This document shows, piece after piece, positions 24,682 to 32,060 of a stretch of 48,050 bases of DNA. The notes below the pieces were generated by a model. The model was not told the DNA's origin. It saw nothing but the letters and a program-made list of their open reading frames with translations, and ran no database searches. The translations under genes and the position numbers were made by a program. This DNA comes from Actinomadura hibisca NBRC 15177. GTDB taxonomy: Bacteria; Actinomycetota; Actinomycetes; Streptosporangiales; Streptosporangiaceae. How positions within the stretch are numbered: the stretch's first letter is position 1; every line of letters starts with the position of its first letter. The DNA lies in contig NZ_BCRO01000099.1 of the NCBI RefSeq assembly GCF_001552635.1, forward strand, positions 1 through 48,050, in the 5' to 3' direction.

Positions 24682-25083
24682 GTGACGGGACGGCATCGCG
24701 GGCGCGAGCGGGGCGGGGGCAGGGCCAAGGTGGCCTTGGTCGCCGGTGGTGCCGTCGTGCCCGTGGTTCTTGTCGGGGCTCTCGCGTTCGGGTTGGGTGA
24801 TGACGAGCCCGTCCGGAAGCCCGCTGCGGGGCCTTCGCCGGTCGCTCAGGCGCGGGTGCCCAAGCCGGTGGAGAGCAACCCCACCTATGGCAGGTACGTG
24901 CCGCCCAAGCCGGAGGAGAAGCCGGCGCCGGTCAGGACCGTCAAGCCCGCTTCGCCCAAGGTCAGGGACACGCCGACGCGCAAGCCGCCGCGGTCGGAGT
25001 ACCGGCGGTCGTGTCCGCCCTCGTGGCAGGAGATTCCGTTTCTTCGGCGGTGGTGTGAACGGAACGGGCATCGGTCCCGGTGA
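24682..25083 (+). CDS. small Pro-rich membrane-anchored protein, unknown function
   Basis: This 133-residue protein has a basic N-terminus (TGRHRGRERGGGRAK), one transmembrane segment (about 17-37, VALVAGGAVVPVVLVGALAF), then a Pro/Lys-rich extended stretch. The compact C-terminal tail CPPSWQEIPFLRRWCERNG has two Cys that could pair. It looks like a single-pass protein with an extracytoplasmic tail. I do not recognise a characterised family. The start is uncertain: GTG 24682 gives the best N-terminus but a weak ribosome site, and an in-frame ATG at 24625 is possible. It lies directly upstream of the M15 peptidase gene in the same direction. Confidence 0.6.
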   Translation: MTGRHRGRERGGGRAKVALVAGGAVVPVVLVGALAFGLGDDEPVRKPAAGPSPVAQARVPKPVESNPTYGRYVPPKPEEKPAPVRTVKPASPKVRDTPTRKPPRSEYRRSCPPSWQEIPFLRRWCERNGHRSR

Positions 25084-25157
25084 CGCCGGGGCATCGGTGA
25101 ACCTGTAGTAGCGTTCCTCCGGCTGTTCAGCATTGGGGCATCAGGAGGAAAACCACC

Positions 25158-26195
25158 GTGCCAACCCCCCGGTCGGGCGTGCTGACCGCGGTCTTCCTGG
25201 TGATGGCGATCGTCGGCGTGGTCCCCGGGCGGGCCGCCGAGCGTGCGGACCCGCTGGAGTCGTTGCGCCGCGAGGCGGCCAAGGCCCGTGCGGACCTGGA
25301 GAAGGCGACGCGGCAGATGGAAGGGCGCCAGCGCGAATTGGCGCGTTCCCAGAATCGGCTGCGGGACACGCTGAAGGATCTCGCGGTGGCCGAGGCCGAG
25401 CTGAACCGCATCCGGGAGCCGCTGGCGCGGCTCGCCAACATGACCTACCAGCAGCCGGGCGCGGCGGGCAGCATGTCGATCTTCGGTGGGGGCAGCCCGT
25501 CGGACGCGCTGCGGTCCACCGCCGATGTCAGCCATCTCGCGGCCGGGCAGGACGCGCTGGTCAAGCGGGCCGATGACCTGCAGGGGCGGCGCAAGAAGCT
25601 GGTCGCCACCGCGCAGGAGTTGCAGTCGCGCAACGCGGTGGAGCAGACGCGGGTCCAGCAGCAGATCGACGGGCTGAAGAGCAAGTCGGCCAAGCTGACG
25701 CGGGATCTCACCGCGATGCTCGACAAGATGCGCGCCAGCCAGGAGAAGCGGCTGGAGATGGGCTGCGACAAGTCGCTGGCCCAGGACGCCCGCAAGTTCC
25801 CCAACGGGTTGATCCCCGCCAAGTACCTGTGCCCCTTGCCGCAGAAGGGGGAGCAGCTCCGCGCTGACGCGGCCCTGGGCTTCTACAAACTGAACTCTGC
25901 TTATAAGCGCAAGTTCGGGCGGAACATCTGCGTGACCGACTCCTACCGAAGCCTTTCGGAGCAGCACCGCGTCTACGCGCAGCGGCCCGGGTTCGCCGCG
26001 GTGCCGGGCACCAGCAACCACGGCAAGGGGCAGGCCGTCGACCTGTGCGGTGGCGTCCAGACCTCCGGGTCCGTCCAGTTCAACTGGATGGAGGCCAACT
26101 CCAAGAGGTACGGGTGGCGTCACCCCGCCTGGGCCTACAGCAATCCGTTCGAGCCGTGGCACTGGGAGTTCGGCACCGAGAGCGAGAACGACTGA
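25158..26195 (+). CDS. M15/VanY-type D-alanyl-D-alanine carboxypeptidase with coiled coil
   Basis: This 345-residue exported protein has a signal peptide (about 1-27), a long coiled coil (about 33-200, rich in Glu/Arg/Leu heptads) and a C-terminal VanY domain. Zn-binding and catalytic residues are visible: SYRSLSEQ (262-269), His288 and Asp295 in SNHGKGQAVDL, and Glu332 and His335 in EPWHWEF. It trims or cleaves peptidoglycan stem peptides in the wall. The coiled coil with a wall peptidase resembles the layout of division-associated hydrolases. AGGAGG lies 9 bases before the GTG start. It converges on the MscL gene with only 7 bases between stops. Confidence 0.92.
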   Translation: MPTPRSGVLTAVFLVMAIVGVVPGRAAERADPLESLRREAAKARADLEKATRQMEGRQRELARSQNRLRDTLKDLAVAEAELNRIREPLARLANMTYQQPGAAGSMSIFGGGSPSDALRSTADVSHLAAGQDALVKRADDLQGRRKKLVATAQELQSRNAVEQTRVQQQIDGLKSKSAKLTRDLTAMLDKMRASQEKRLEMGCDKSLAQDARKFPNGLIPAKYLCPLPQKGEQLRADAALGFYKLNSAYKRKFGRNICVTDSYRSLSEQHRVYAQRPGFAAVPGTSNHGKGQAVDLCGGVQTSGSVQFNWMEANSKRYGWRHPAWAYSNPFEPWHWEFGTESEND

Positions 26196-26202
26196 GGCCC
26201 GC

Positions 26203-26616
26203 TCAGTGCGGGATCTCGGTGGCCGGGACCACCTCGCTCGTGCAGTGGCGGCAGCGGCGCGCCCGGATCGGGATGTCGCTGAGGCACTGCGGGCACTCGC
26301 GCTCGGTCGCCTCCTTGTGGCGGTCCAGGCGCTCCAGCAGCTTGCTGGTGGGCAGCACCACCAGGAAGTACACGATCAGCGACGTCAGGAAGAACGTCAG
26401 CGCCGAGGTCACGAACACGCCGTAGGGGAAGGTCGTGTCGGAGATCTTGAGTGAGAGCTTGGTGTAGTCGGGCTTTCCGGCCAGCAGGGCGATCAGCGGG
26501 GTGATGAACGAGTTCGCGAAGTCCTTGACCAGGGTGGCGAACGCCGCGCCGACGACGAACGCCACCGCCAGGTCCACCAGGTTTCCGCGGATGAGGAACT
26601 TTCTGAATCCGCCCAT
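26203..26616 (-). CDS. mscL: large-conductance mechanosensitive channel with zinc-ribbon tail (copy 1)
   Basis: This 137-residue MscL has the family N-terminus GGFRKFLIRGNLVDLAVAFV, TM1 (about 15-40), a periplasmic loop, FPYGVF before TM2 (about 68-90) and then LERLDRHKEATE. Where most MscL proteins carry a short charged helical bundle, this one ends in CPQC (Cys108, Cys111) and CRHC (Cys122, Cys125), a likely zinc ribbon. It opens under membrane tension to release osmolytes. The start ATG has GGAG upstream. It is the second of two tandem copies. Confidence 0.93.
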   Translation of the reverse strand: MGGFRKFLIRGNLVDLAVAFVVGAAFATLVKDFANSFITPLIALLAGKPDYTKLSLKISDTTFPYGVFVTSALTFFLTSLIVYFLVVLPTSKLLERLDRHKEATERECPQCLSDIPIRARRCRHCTSEVVPATEIPH

Positions 26617-26712
26617 GGGGCCGCTCCGAGGGTAGGGGGTGTGCTTGCGCAACACCCCTTACCCGGCGGACGGCGGGTCATGAACGGGTGTGACGAAGAT
26701 CCGTTCGGCGGG

Positions 26713-27111
26713 TCAGGCGGGGGCCACCTCGTGGGTGCAGTACCGGCACCGGCCCGCCTTGACCGGGATGTCGCTGAGGCACTGCGGGCACTCGCGCTCG
26801 GTCGCCTCCTTGTGGCGGTCCAGGCGGGCCACCAGCTTGCCGGCCGGGGCGACGACCAGGAAGTAGACGACGGCCGCGGTGATCAGGAACGAGATCAGGG
26901 CGGTCAGGAAGACGCCGTAGGGGAACTTCGTGCCGTTGACCGTGAAGGCCAGGGCGTCGAAGTCCGGCTGCCCGCCGATCAGGGCGATCAGCGGGCCGAT
27001 GAACGCCGTGACCAGCGCGTTGACCACCGCGGTGAACGCCGCGCCGATCACGACCGCGACCGCGAGCTCGATCAGGTTGCCGCGCAGCAGGAACTTCTTG
27101 AAGCCGTTCAT
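26713..27111 (-). CDS. mscL: large-conductance mechanosensitive channel with zinc-ribbon tail (copy 2)
   Basis: This 132-residue paralogue of the neighbouring channel has NGFKKFLLRGNLIELAVAVV, TM1, FPYGVF and TM2 in the same places. The four Cys of the tail are at the same residue numbers (108, 111, 122, 125; CPQC and CRYC). The tails, from LDRHKEATERECPQCLSDIP, are more alike than the loops, which suggests either selection or recent exchange. It lies 96 bases upstream of copy 1 on the same strand, and 60 bases downstream of the SAF gene start region on the same side. Confidence 0.93.
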   Translation of the reverse strand: MNGFKKFLLRGNLIELAVAVVIGAAFTAVVNALVTAFIGPLIALIGGQPDFDALAFTVNGTKFPYGVFLTALISFLITAAVVYFLVVAPAGKLVARLDRHKEATERECPQCLSDIPVKAGRCRYCTHEVAPA

Positions 27112-27171
27112 GGACCCCCCGGCCTGATGACGATCTGTTGTCGAACGGTGACGGGACGAGGTTATCAATGA

Positions 27172-27774
27172 TCAATGCGCGGTGATCGTCATCGTCAGGG
27201 CGGGGCCCGCCGCCGCCAGGGCCAGCGCCTGGGAACGGTCGGCGGCCAGCACTATCAGGGCGCCGCCGGGGTGCGGGTCCTCTCGGGGAGGAGGGACCGA
27301 CAGGACCGGGATCGCCGTCGCCACCAGGCGGGCCGATGCGCGCGGGGGCGCCAGGGCGTCGTCGGCCGGGGGCGCGCCGGCCAAGACGTCGATGCGGTCG
27401 CCCGGACGCAGCAGGCGTGCCGCTTCGGCGTCGGCTATCCGGACGGGGGCGGCCACCGTTCCCGGGGCGTGGCCGCGCAGCAGACCTTCGCCCAGCAGGC
27501 GCGCGTCGGTGAACGGCTCGCCGCGCCGCATCGGGCCCGCGACCGTGCGGCCCGCCAGCGGGGCGCGGGCGAGGCCGTCGGGCACGGCGGAGGATGGCAG
27601 TTCCACTGTTGAGATGTCGGTTGCGGTCAGCGTGCGGCCCGCGGGGAGGTCCCGGGCCGCGATGTGGACGCGTCTCCCTTCGTGCGGTACGGAGTGGAGG
27701 GACAGCAGGGCCAGGGCGGTGCCCGTCGCGGCGAGGAGGGCCGCCAGGGCCCGCCTGGCCCGCCTCCTGGTCAT
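27172..27774 (-). CDS. SAF domain protein (CpaB/RcpC-like)
   Basis: This 200-residue protein has an N-terminal basic stretch, one transmembrane segment (about 8-27) and an extracytoplasmic SAF domain (VHIAARDLPAGRTLTATDI, then LAGRTVAGPMRRGEPFTDARL), followed by RIADAEAARLLRPGDRIDVLAG as in CpaB/RcpC. CpaB proteins help assemble Flp/Tad pili, but no tad genes are nearby, so the role here is unclear. ATGA overlap with the upstream MTA phosphorylase gene indicates translational coupling. This gene order (FmdB, MTAP, SAF, MscL in one region) recurs in other actinomycetes, from general knowledge. Confidence 0.8.
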   Translation of the reverse strand: MTRRRARRALAALLAATGTALALLSLHSVPHEGRRVHIAARDLPAGRTLTATDISTVELPSSAVPDGLARAPLAGRTVAGPMRRGEPFTDARLLGEGLLRGHAPGTVAAPVRIADAEAARLLRPGDRIDVLAGAPPADDALAPPRASARLVATAIPVLSVPPPREDPHPGGALIVLAADRSQALALAAAGPALTMTITAH

Positions 27775-28589
27775 GGCAGGGCGAACGGCGGCTCGATGTC
27801 GTCCAGGGCCGCCGGGCAGGGGCAGGCGCGGTCGGCGGGCAGCGCCTTGATCACATCGGCGACCACGGTGCGCAGGCGGTCGACGTTGTCGGCGAACACC
27901 CGCAGCACCTCCTGCATGGTGACGCCCTCGCCCGTCTCGATGCCGGCGTCGAGGTCGGTGACCAGGCACAGCGGCGTGTAGCACAGGGCCAGCTCGCGGG
28001 CCAGGACCGCCTCGGGATGGCCGGTCATCCCCACCAGCGTCCAGCCCTGGGCGGCGAACCAGCGGGACTCGGCGCGGGTCGAGAAGCGCGGACCCTCGAT
28101 GACCACCAGGGAGCCGCCGTCCACCGGCGGCCAGCCCGCGGCGGACGCGGCGGTGACGGCGGCGTGGCGGCCGTCGGGGCAGTAGGGGTCGGCGAACGGG
28201 ACGTGCACCGCCGCGCCCTCGTCGTAGAAGGTCTGCGCGCGGCCGGAGGTGCGGTCGACGAGCTGGTCGGGGACGCACAGGGTGCCCGGACCGTGCTCGG
28301 GGACCAGCGAGCCGACCGCGCTGGGGGCCAGGACCTGCCGCACGCCCAGCGCGCGCAGCGCCCACAGGTTGGCGCGGTAGGGGATGCGGTGCGGCGGGAA
28401 GCGGTGGTCGCGGCCGTGCCGGGGCACGAACGCCACCCGGCGGCCGTGCAGTTCGCCGATCGTTATGGGGTCGCTGGGCGGGCCGAACGGGGTCTGCACC
28501 TCGACCTCGGTGGCGTCGTCCAGGAAGGAGTAGAAGCCCGATCCGCCGATCACGGCGATGTCGGCGGAGGGCCGGGGGTCGTTGGTCAT
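27771..28589 (-). CDS. mtnP: S-methyl-5'-thioadenosine phosphorylase
   Basis: This 272-residue member of the PNP/MTAP family has IAVIGGSGFYSFLDD (11-25), PRHGRDHRFPPHRIPYRANL with the phosphate-binding RHGRDH, GPRFSTRAESR, and VGMTGHPEAVLARE with the purine/ribose-contacting Met. It phosphorolyses methylthioadenosine to adenine and methylthioribose-1-phosphate in methionine salvage. In the MTAP-specific position TGHPE replaces the MTxxPE of many relatives, so a broader purine nucleoside specificity is possible. A Cys-rich tail (ACPCP) is near the end. It heads a coupled pair with the SAF gene. Confidence 0.9.
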   Translation of the reverse strand: MTNDPRPSADIAVIGGSGFYSFLDDATEVEVQTPFGPPSDPITIGELHGRRVAFVPRHGRDHRFPPHRIPYRANLWALRALGVRQVLAPSAVGSLVPEHGPGTLCVPDQLVDRTSGRAQTFYDEGAAVHVPFADPYCPDGRHAAVTAASAAGWPPVDGGSLVVIEGPRFSTRAESRWFAAQGWTLVGMTGHPEAVLARELALCYTPLCLVTDLDAGIETGEGVTMQEVLRVFADNVDRLRTVVADVIKALPADRACPCPAALDDIEPPFALP

Positions 28590-28717
28590 GAGGCGACAGT
28601 AACCAGCAGGTCGGGGCGGCCGCGAGGGGCTGCCCCAACCTGTGGATAACTTCCTCGGGCGGCTGATCGTGACGCCCGTGGCCCCTGGCTGGAAGCGGGG
28701 GCCGCGGGCCGTTCGGC

Positions 28718-30823
28718 TCAGCCGACCGGCTCCAGTACCTGCGGTTCCTTGGCGGGGGCGGGCTTGCGGGCCATCCGGCCCGGGGCCCAGATGCGGTGGT
28801 TCAGGTCGTAGCACAGCGCCGGCAGCAGCAGCGAGCGCACGATCACCGTGTCCAGCAGCACCCCGAAGGCGACCACGAAGCCCATCTGCACCAGCGGCAC
28901 CATCGGCAGCGTGGCCAGCACCGCGAAGGTCGCCGCCAGCACCAGCCCGGCCGAGGTGATCACGCCGCCGGTGACGGTGACGCCCCGGACGATGCCGCGC
29001 CGCGTGCCCAGCGCCTGCGACTCCTCGCGGACCCGGTGCATCAGGAAGATGTTGTAGTCCACGCCCAGCGCCACCAGGAAGATGAACGCCAGCAGCGGGA
29101 ACCCCGAGTCCGAGCCCTCGAAGCCGAAGGCGTGCTCGAACAGCAGCGCGCTGGCCCCCAGCGTGGCCAGGAACGACAGCACCACCGTCGCCATCATCAG
29201 CAGCGGCGCGACCAGCGACCGCAGCAGCGCCACCAGGATCAGCAGCACCACGCCCAGCACGATCGGGATGATGACCTTGTTGTCGCGGTCGGAGGCCCGC
29301 TTGATGTCCAGCGAGGTCGCGGTCGGGCCGCCCACCCGGGCGTCGGCCCCGGGGACCGCGTGCGCGGCGTCGCGCAGCCGGTCGATGGTCGCCCGCGCCG
29401 CCATCCCGTCGGCCGGGTCGCGCAGCGTCACCTCGTACTTCAGCAGCCCGGCGGCGCTCTCGGGGCGGCTCACCGACGCCACGCCGGGCACCTTCTCCAG
29501 CGACAGCGGCGCGCGGGAGATCACCACGGCGGGGGAGCCCTCGCCCGCGGGGAAGTGCCGCGCCAGGACCTGGGCGCCGACCACCGAGTCCGGCCGGTCC
29601 ACGAACTGGCCCGCGTCGGTGAACCCGTCGTTCTTCAGCGAGCCCAGCCCGAACGTCATCGCCAGCAGCCCCACCGCCGTCAGCGCCCACAACACGCGCG
29701 GCGCGCGGGCGATCAGCCGGCCGATCCGGCCCCACACGCCGTGCTCGGCCTCCAGCGCCGCCGGGTCCAGGTGGCGGGCGTCGTAGCGGGGCACCAGCGG
29801 CCAGAACAACCACCGGCCGAAGATCACCAGGAGGGCGGGCAGCAGCGTGGTCATGGCGGCCAGCGCGGTCAGCACGCCGGCGGCGGCGACCGGGCCGAGG
29901 CCGCGGGTCGGGTTCATGTCGGCGGCCAGCAGGCACAGCAGCCCGGCCGCGACGGTGGCGGCCGACGCCAGGATCGCCGGTCCGGCGCGGTGCAGCGCGA
30001 ACGCCATGGCCTCGTGCCGGTCGGCGTGCCGGTGCAACTCCTCGCGGTAGCGCGCCACCAGCAGCAGCGCGTAGTCGGTGGCGACGCCGAACACCAGGAC
30101 GGTCAGGATGCCCGCGCTCTGCGCGTTCACCGTCAGCCCGCCGTGCTCGGCCAGCAGGTACACCACCGCCTGCGCCAGGCCCAGCGCCGACACCGCGCCG
30201 AGGACCGGGATCAGCCACAACACCGGGCTGCGGTAGATCAGCAGCAGGAGGACGATCACCACGACGCCGGCCGACGCCAGCAGCAGCCCGTCCAGCGACT
30301 TGAAGACCTCCTCCGCGTCGGCGTTGCCGCCCGCCGGGCCGGTCACGTGCGCGGCCAGGCCGGGCGGGCCCCGGGTGATCTGCGCGCGGGCCGCGTCGAC
30401 GGCCGTGGAGGCGTGCTCCTCGTGCACGGGCACGAGGGTCTGCAACGCCTTGCCGTCCTTGGCCGGAATCGGGCCCTGCGGCGGCCGTACGTTAGGCAGC
30501 TTCGCGAACGCGGCCGCGTCGGCGGCGGCCTTGGCGCGGTCGGCGGCGGTGATTCCGCCCGAACGTTCGTAGACGACGATCGCGAGCGTGAAGTCGTCCT
30601 TGCGGAACCGTTCCTCCAGCGCGTTGACGCGCGTGGACTCGGCCGCGCCCGGAAGCCACGCCGAGGCGTCGTTGTCCTGGGCGCCGCCGAGCTTTCCGGC
30701 CAGCGGGCCGAGTAGCGCCACCGCGACGATCCACAGGGCCAGCACGGCCCACTTCCCGCGTCGCCCCGCAATCGTGGCGGCCAACCGGTACGACCAGGGT
30801 CTGGGTGAGGTCTCTGTGCTCAT
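28718..30823 (-). CDS. MMPL family (RND-type) transporter
   Basis: This 701-residue inner-membrane protein is duplicated in two halves, each with one TM, a large extracytoplasmic loop and a five-TM block, about 12 TMs in all. Proton-relay motifs are GVATDYALLLVARYREEL (Asp250, Tyr251) and ALGVDYNIFLMHRVREES in the second half. Relatives (MmpL, SCO-type) export lipids or hydrophobic antibiotics using proton motive force. The start is ATG 30823. No TetR or lipid-synthesis gene is beside it to name the substrate. It is divergent from the NarJ-like gene with about 196 bases between. Confidence 0.92.
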   Translation of the reverse strand: MSTETSPRPWSYRLAATIAGRRGKWAVLALWIVAVALLGPLAGKLGGAQDNDASAWLPGAAESTRVNALEERFRKDDFTLAIVVYERSGGITAADRAKAAADAAAFAKLPNVRPPQGPIPAKDGKALQTLVPVHEEHASTAVDAARAQITRGPPGLAAHVTGPAGGNADAEEVFKSLDGLLLASAGVVVIVLLLLIYRSPVLWLIPVLGAVSALGLAQAVVYLLAEHGGLTVNAQSAGILTVLVFGVATDYALLLVARYREELHRHADRHEAMAFALHRAGPAILASAATVAAGLLCLLAADMNPTRGLGPVAAAGVLTALAAMTTLLPALLVIFGRWLFWPLVPRYDARHLDPAALEAEHGVWGRIGRLIARAPRVLWALTAVGLLAMTFGLGSLKNDGFTDAGQFVDRPDSVVGAQVLARHFPAGEGSPAVVISRAPLSLEKVPGVASVSRPESAAGLLKYEVTLRDPADGMAARATIDRLRDAAHAVPGADARVGGPTATSLDIKRASDRDNKVIIPIVLGVVLLILVALLRSLVAPLLMMATVVLSFLATLGASALLFEHAFGFEGSDSGFPLLAFIFLVALGVDYNIFLMHRVREESQALGTRRGIVRGVTVTGGVITSAGLVLAATFAVLATLPMVPLVQMGFVVAFGVLLDTVIVRSLLLPALCYDLNHRIWAPGRMARKPAPAKEPQVLEPVG

Positions 30824-31019
30824 GGCGTCATCGTCGGGGCGGGCCGTACGAACGCGCGTCCGGCGCGAGAGGGTCGCCGGACTACCTCTTCCGGGGCAGC
30901 GCGCGGCGGCGTCCTAACGCTCAGGAGGTAGCCGGACGGTGTGTCCGGTCACCGCATGAACGCCCGGCGTGACGGGAATGAACGGTTCGTCGGTGCGGCC
31001 CGGCGGCTCGGGGGGAGCG

Positions 31020-31763
31020 GTGCGCGGCGTGGCGTGGCGGGCGGTCTCACTGCTGCTCGCGTTTCCTGACCAGCGGTTCTACGACCGGCGGCCGATGTTG
31101 CGCGCCGCCGTCGCCGACCTGCCGGACGGCCCGGTGTGGCGGTCGCTCACCGGCTTCCTCGACCATGTGGACCGCACGTCGCCCATCGGCCTGGCCGTCG
31201 AGTACGGGGAGGTGGTCCGGGGCCGCGGTCTCCATCTGACGTATTACGGCGGGGTGTGCCGCCCGGAGGCGCTGGCCGAGTTGTACCGCGCGGCCGGATG
31301 CGAGCCCGGATGCGAGCCGGGGATGGCGGCCGACGCGCTACCGCTGATGCTGGAGCACGCCGCGCACTGCGCCGACGACTGGCTCCTGCAAGCGCACCGC
31401 GTCCCGCTCGAAGGGCTGGCGAACGCGCTGAGGGCGCGGCGGACGCCCTACGCGGCCCTGGTCGAGGCCGTCCGCGCGACCCTGGAGACGACGAGAACCG
31501 GAGGGACGTCCGGTGACGTCCCTCCGGTTCCGCGCACGATCCCGGTGTCCGGGGAGGGTCAGGCGACCTTCTCCGACGAGGACGACGAGGAGGAGGGCTT
31601 GGCGGCGGAGTCGCCGGAGCCGCTGCTCGACGACGACGATTCCGACTTGGCCGGGGCGGACGACGATTCCGACGACCCGCCGGAGAACGTGTTCGACGAC
31701 CCGTTGGACGAGGCCCCCACCGTCGAGGACGACTTGCCCGAGCCGCGGCTGTCGGTGCGGTAG
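31020..31763 (+). CDS. NarJ-like nitrate reductase chaperone, with aberrant 3' extension
   Basis: The first 155 residues are NarJ-like: WRAVSLLLAFPDQRFYDRRPML, EYGEVVRGRGLHLTYYGG, LPLMLEHAAH and LQAHRVPLEGLANALRARRTPYAALVEAV (given in parts), the pattern of the chaperone that loads molybdenum cofactor into respiratory nitrate reductase. The usual DTRRRG stretch is replaced. No narG, H or I is in the window. After about residue 160 the frame passes through the hairpin at 31497-31528 and for 205 bases runs antisense to the FmdB gene, giving an Asp/Glu-rich tail that is simply the complement of FmdB's Ser-rich tail. So the original stop seems lost. GTG 31020 is chosen because GGGGGAG precedes it; GTG 30969 is possible. 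Confidence 0.65.
   Translation: MRGVAWRAVSLLLAFPDQRFYDRRPMLRAAVADLPDGPVWRSLTGFLDHVDRTSPIGLAVEYGEVVRGRGLHLTYYGGVCRPEALAELYRAAGCEPGCEPGMAADALPLMLEHAAHCADDWLLQAHRVPLEGLANALRARRTPYAALVEAVRATLETTRTGGTSGDVPPVPRTIPVSGEGQATFSDEDDEEEGLAAESPEPLLDDDDSDLAGADDDSDDPPENVFDDPLDEAPTVEDDLPEPRLSVR
31497..31528 (-). terminator. hairpin terminator between FmdB and NarJ-like genes
   Basis: ACCGGAGGGACGT and its exact complement make a 13-bp stem with a 6-base loop, 31 bases past the FmdB stop. It should stop minus-strand transcription and can act in both directions, although the NarJ-like frame runs through it. Confidence 0.75.
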
Positions 31764-31918
31764 AAGCCCGAGCCCTTGAAGATGATCCCCGCGGCGGAGA
31801 AGACCTTGCGGAGGCGACCCTGGCATGCCGGGCATTCGGTCAGCGCGTCGTCGCTGAACTTCTGCACGACCTCCAGAGGCTCGCCGCACTCGGTGCAAAC
31901 GTACTGATACGTCGGCAC
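31559..31918 (-). CDS. FmdB family zinc-ribbon protein
   Basis: This 119-residue protein has an N-terminal zinc ribbon, PTYQYVCTECGEPLEV with a second knuckle ECPACQGRLRKVFS, and the FmdB signature IIFKGSGFYRTD at about 45-56. A long Ser-rich disordered tail follows. FmdB proteins are named as putative regulators of formamide/amide genes but their role is unknown. The start is GTG 31918 with GAGGAGG 5 bases upstream. Its tail region is overlapped on the other strand by the extended NarJ-like frame. Confidence 0.9.
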   Translation of the reverse strand: MPTYQYVCTECGEPLEVVQKFSDDALTECPACQGRLRKVFSAAGIIFKGSGFYRTDSRGSGKSSSTVGASSNGSSNTFSGGSSESSSAPAKSESSSSSSGSGDSAAKPSSSSSSSEKVA

Positions 31919-32060
31919 GGTTCCTCCTCGCTGACTCAGCCCGGCGATCGGGCTGGCACTCACTTCAGACGACTGCTAATGGTACCGACTGGATGCAACA
32001 GGATGGACCGCCGCCCTGTTCCCGGCGCCGGCCGGCCCGGCGGCGGCGCGTCCCGGCAGG

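Noticed and set aside
27171..27771. CpaB-like SAF protein as sign of a Tad pilus locus
   Set aside because: No ATPase, pilin or TadB/C genes adjacent; neighbours are MTA phosphorylase and MscL.
28641..28649. Perfect DnaA box (TGTGGATAA)
   Set aside because: A single isolated copy with no cluster, AT-rich unwinding region or dnaA/dnaN genes; an origin is not supported.
28796..30715. 639-codon open frame antisense to the MMPL transporter
   Set aside because: His/Arg/Gln-rich shadow without any motif; the minus strand carries a complete transporter.
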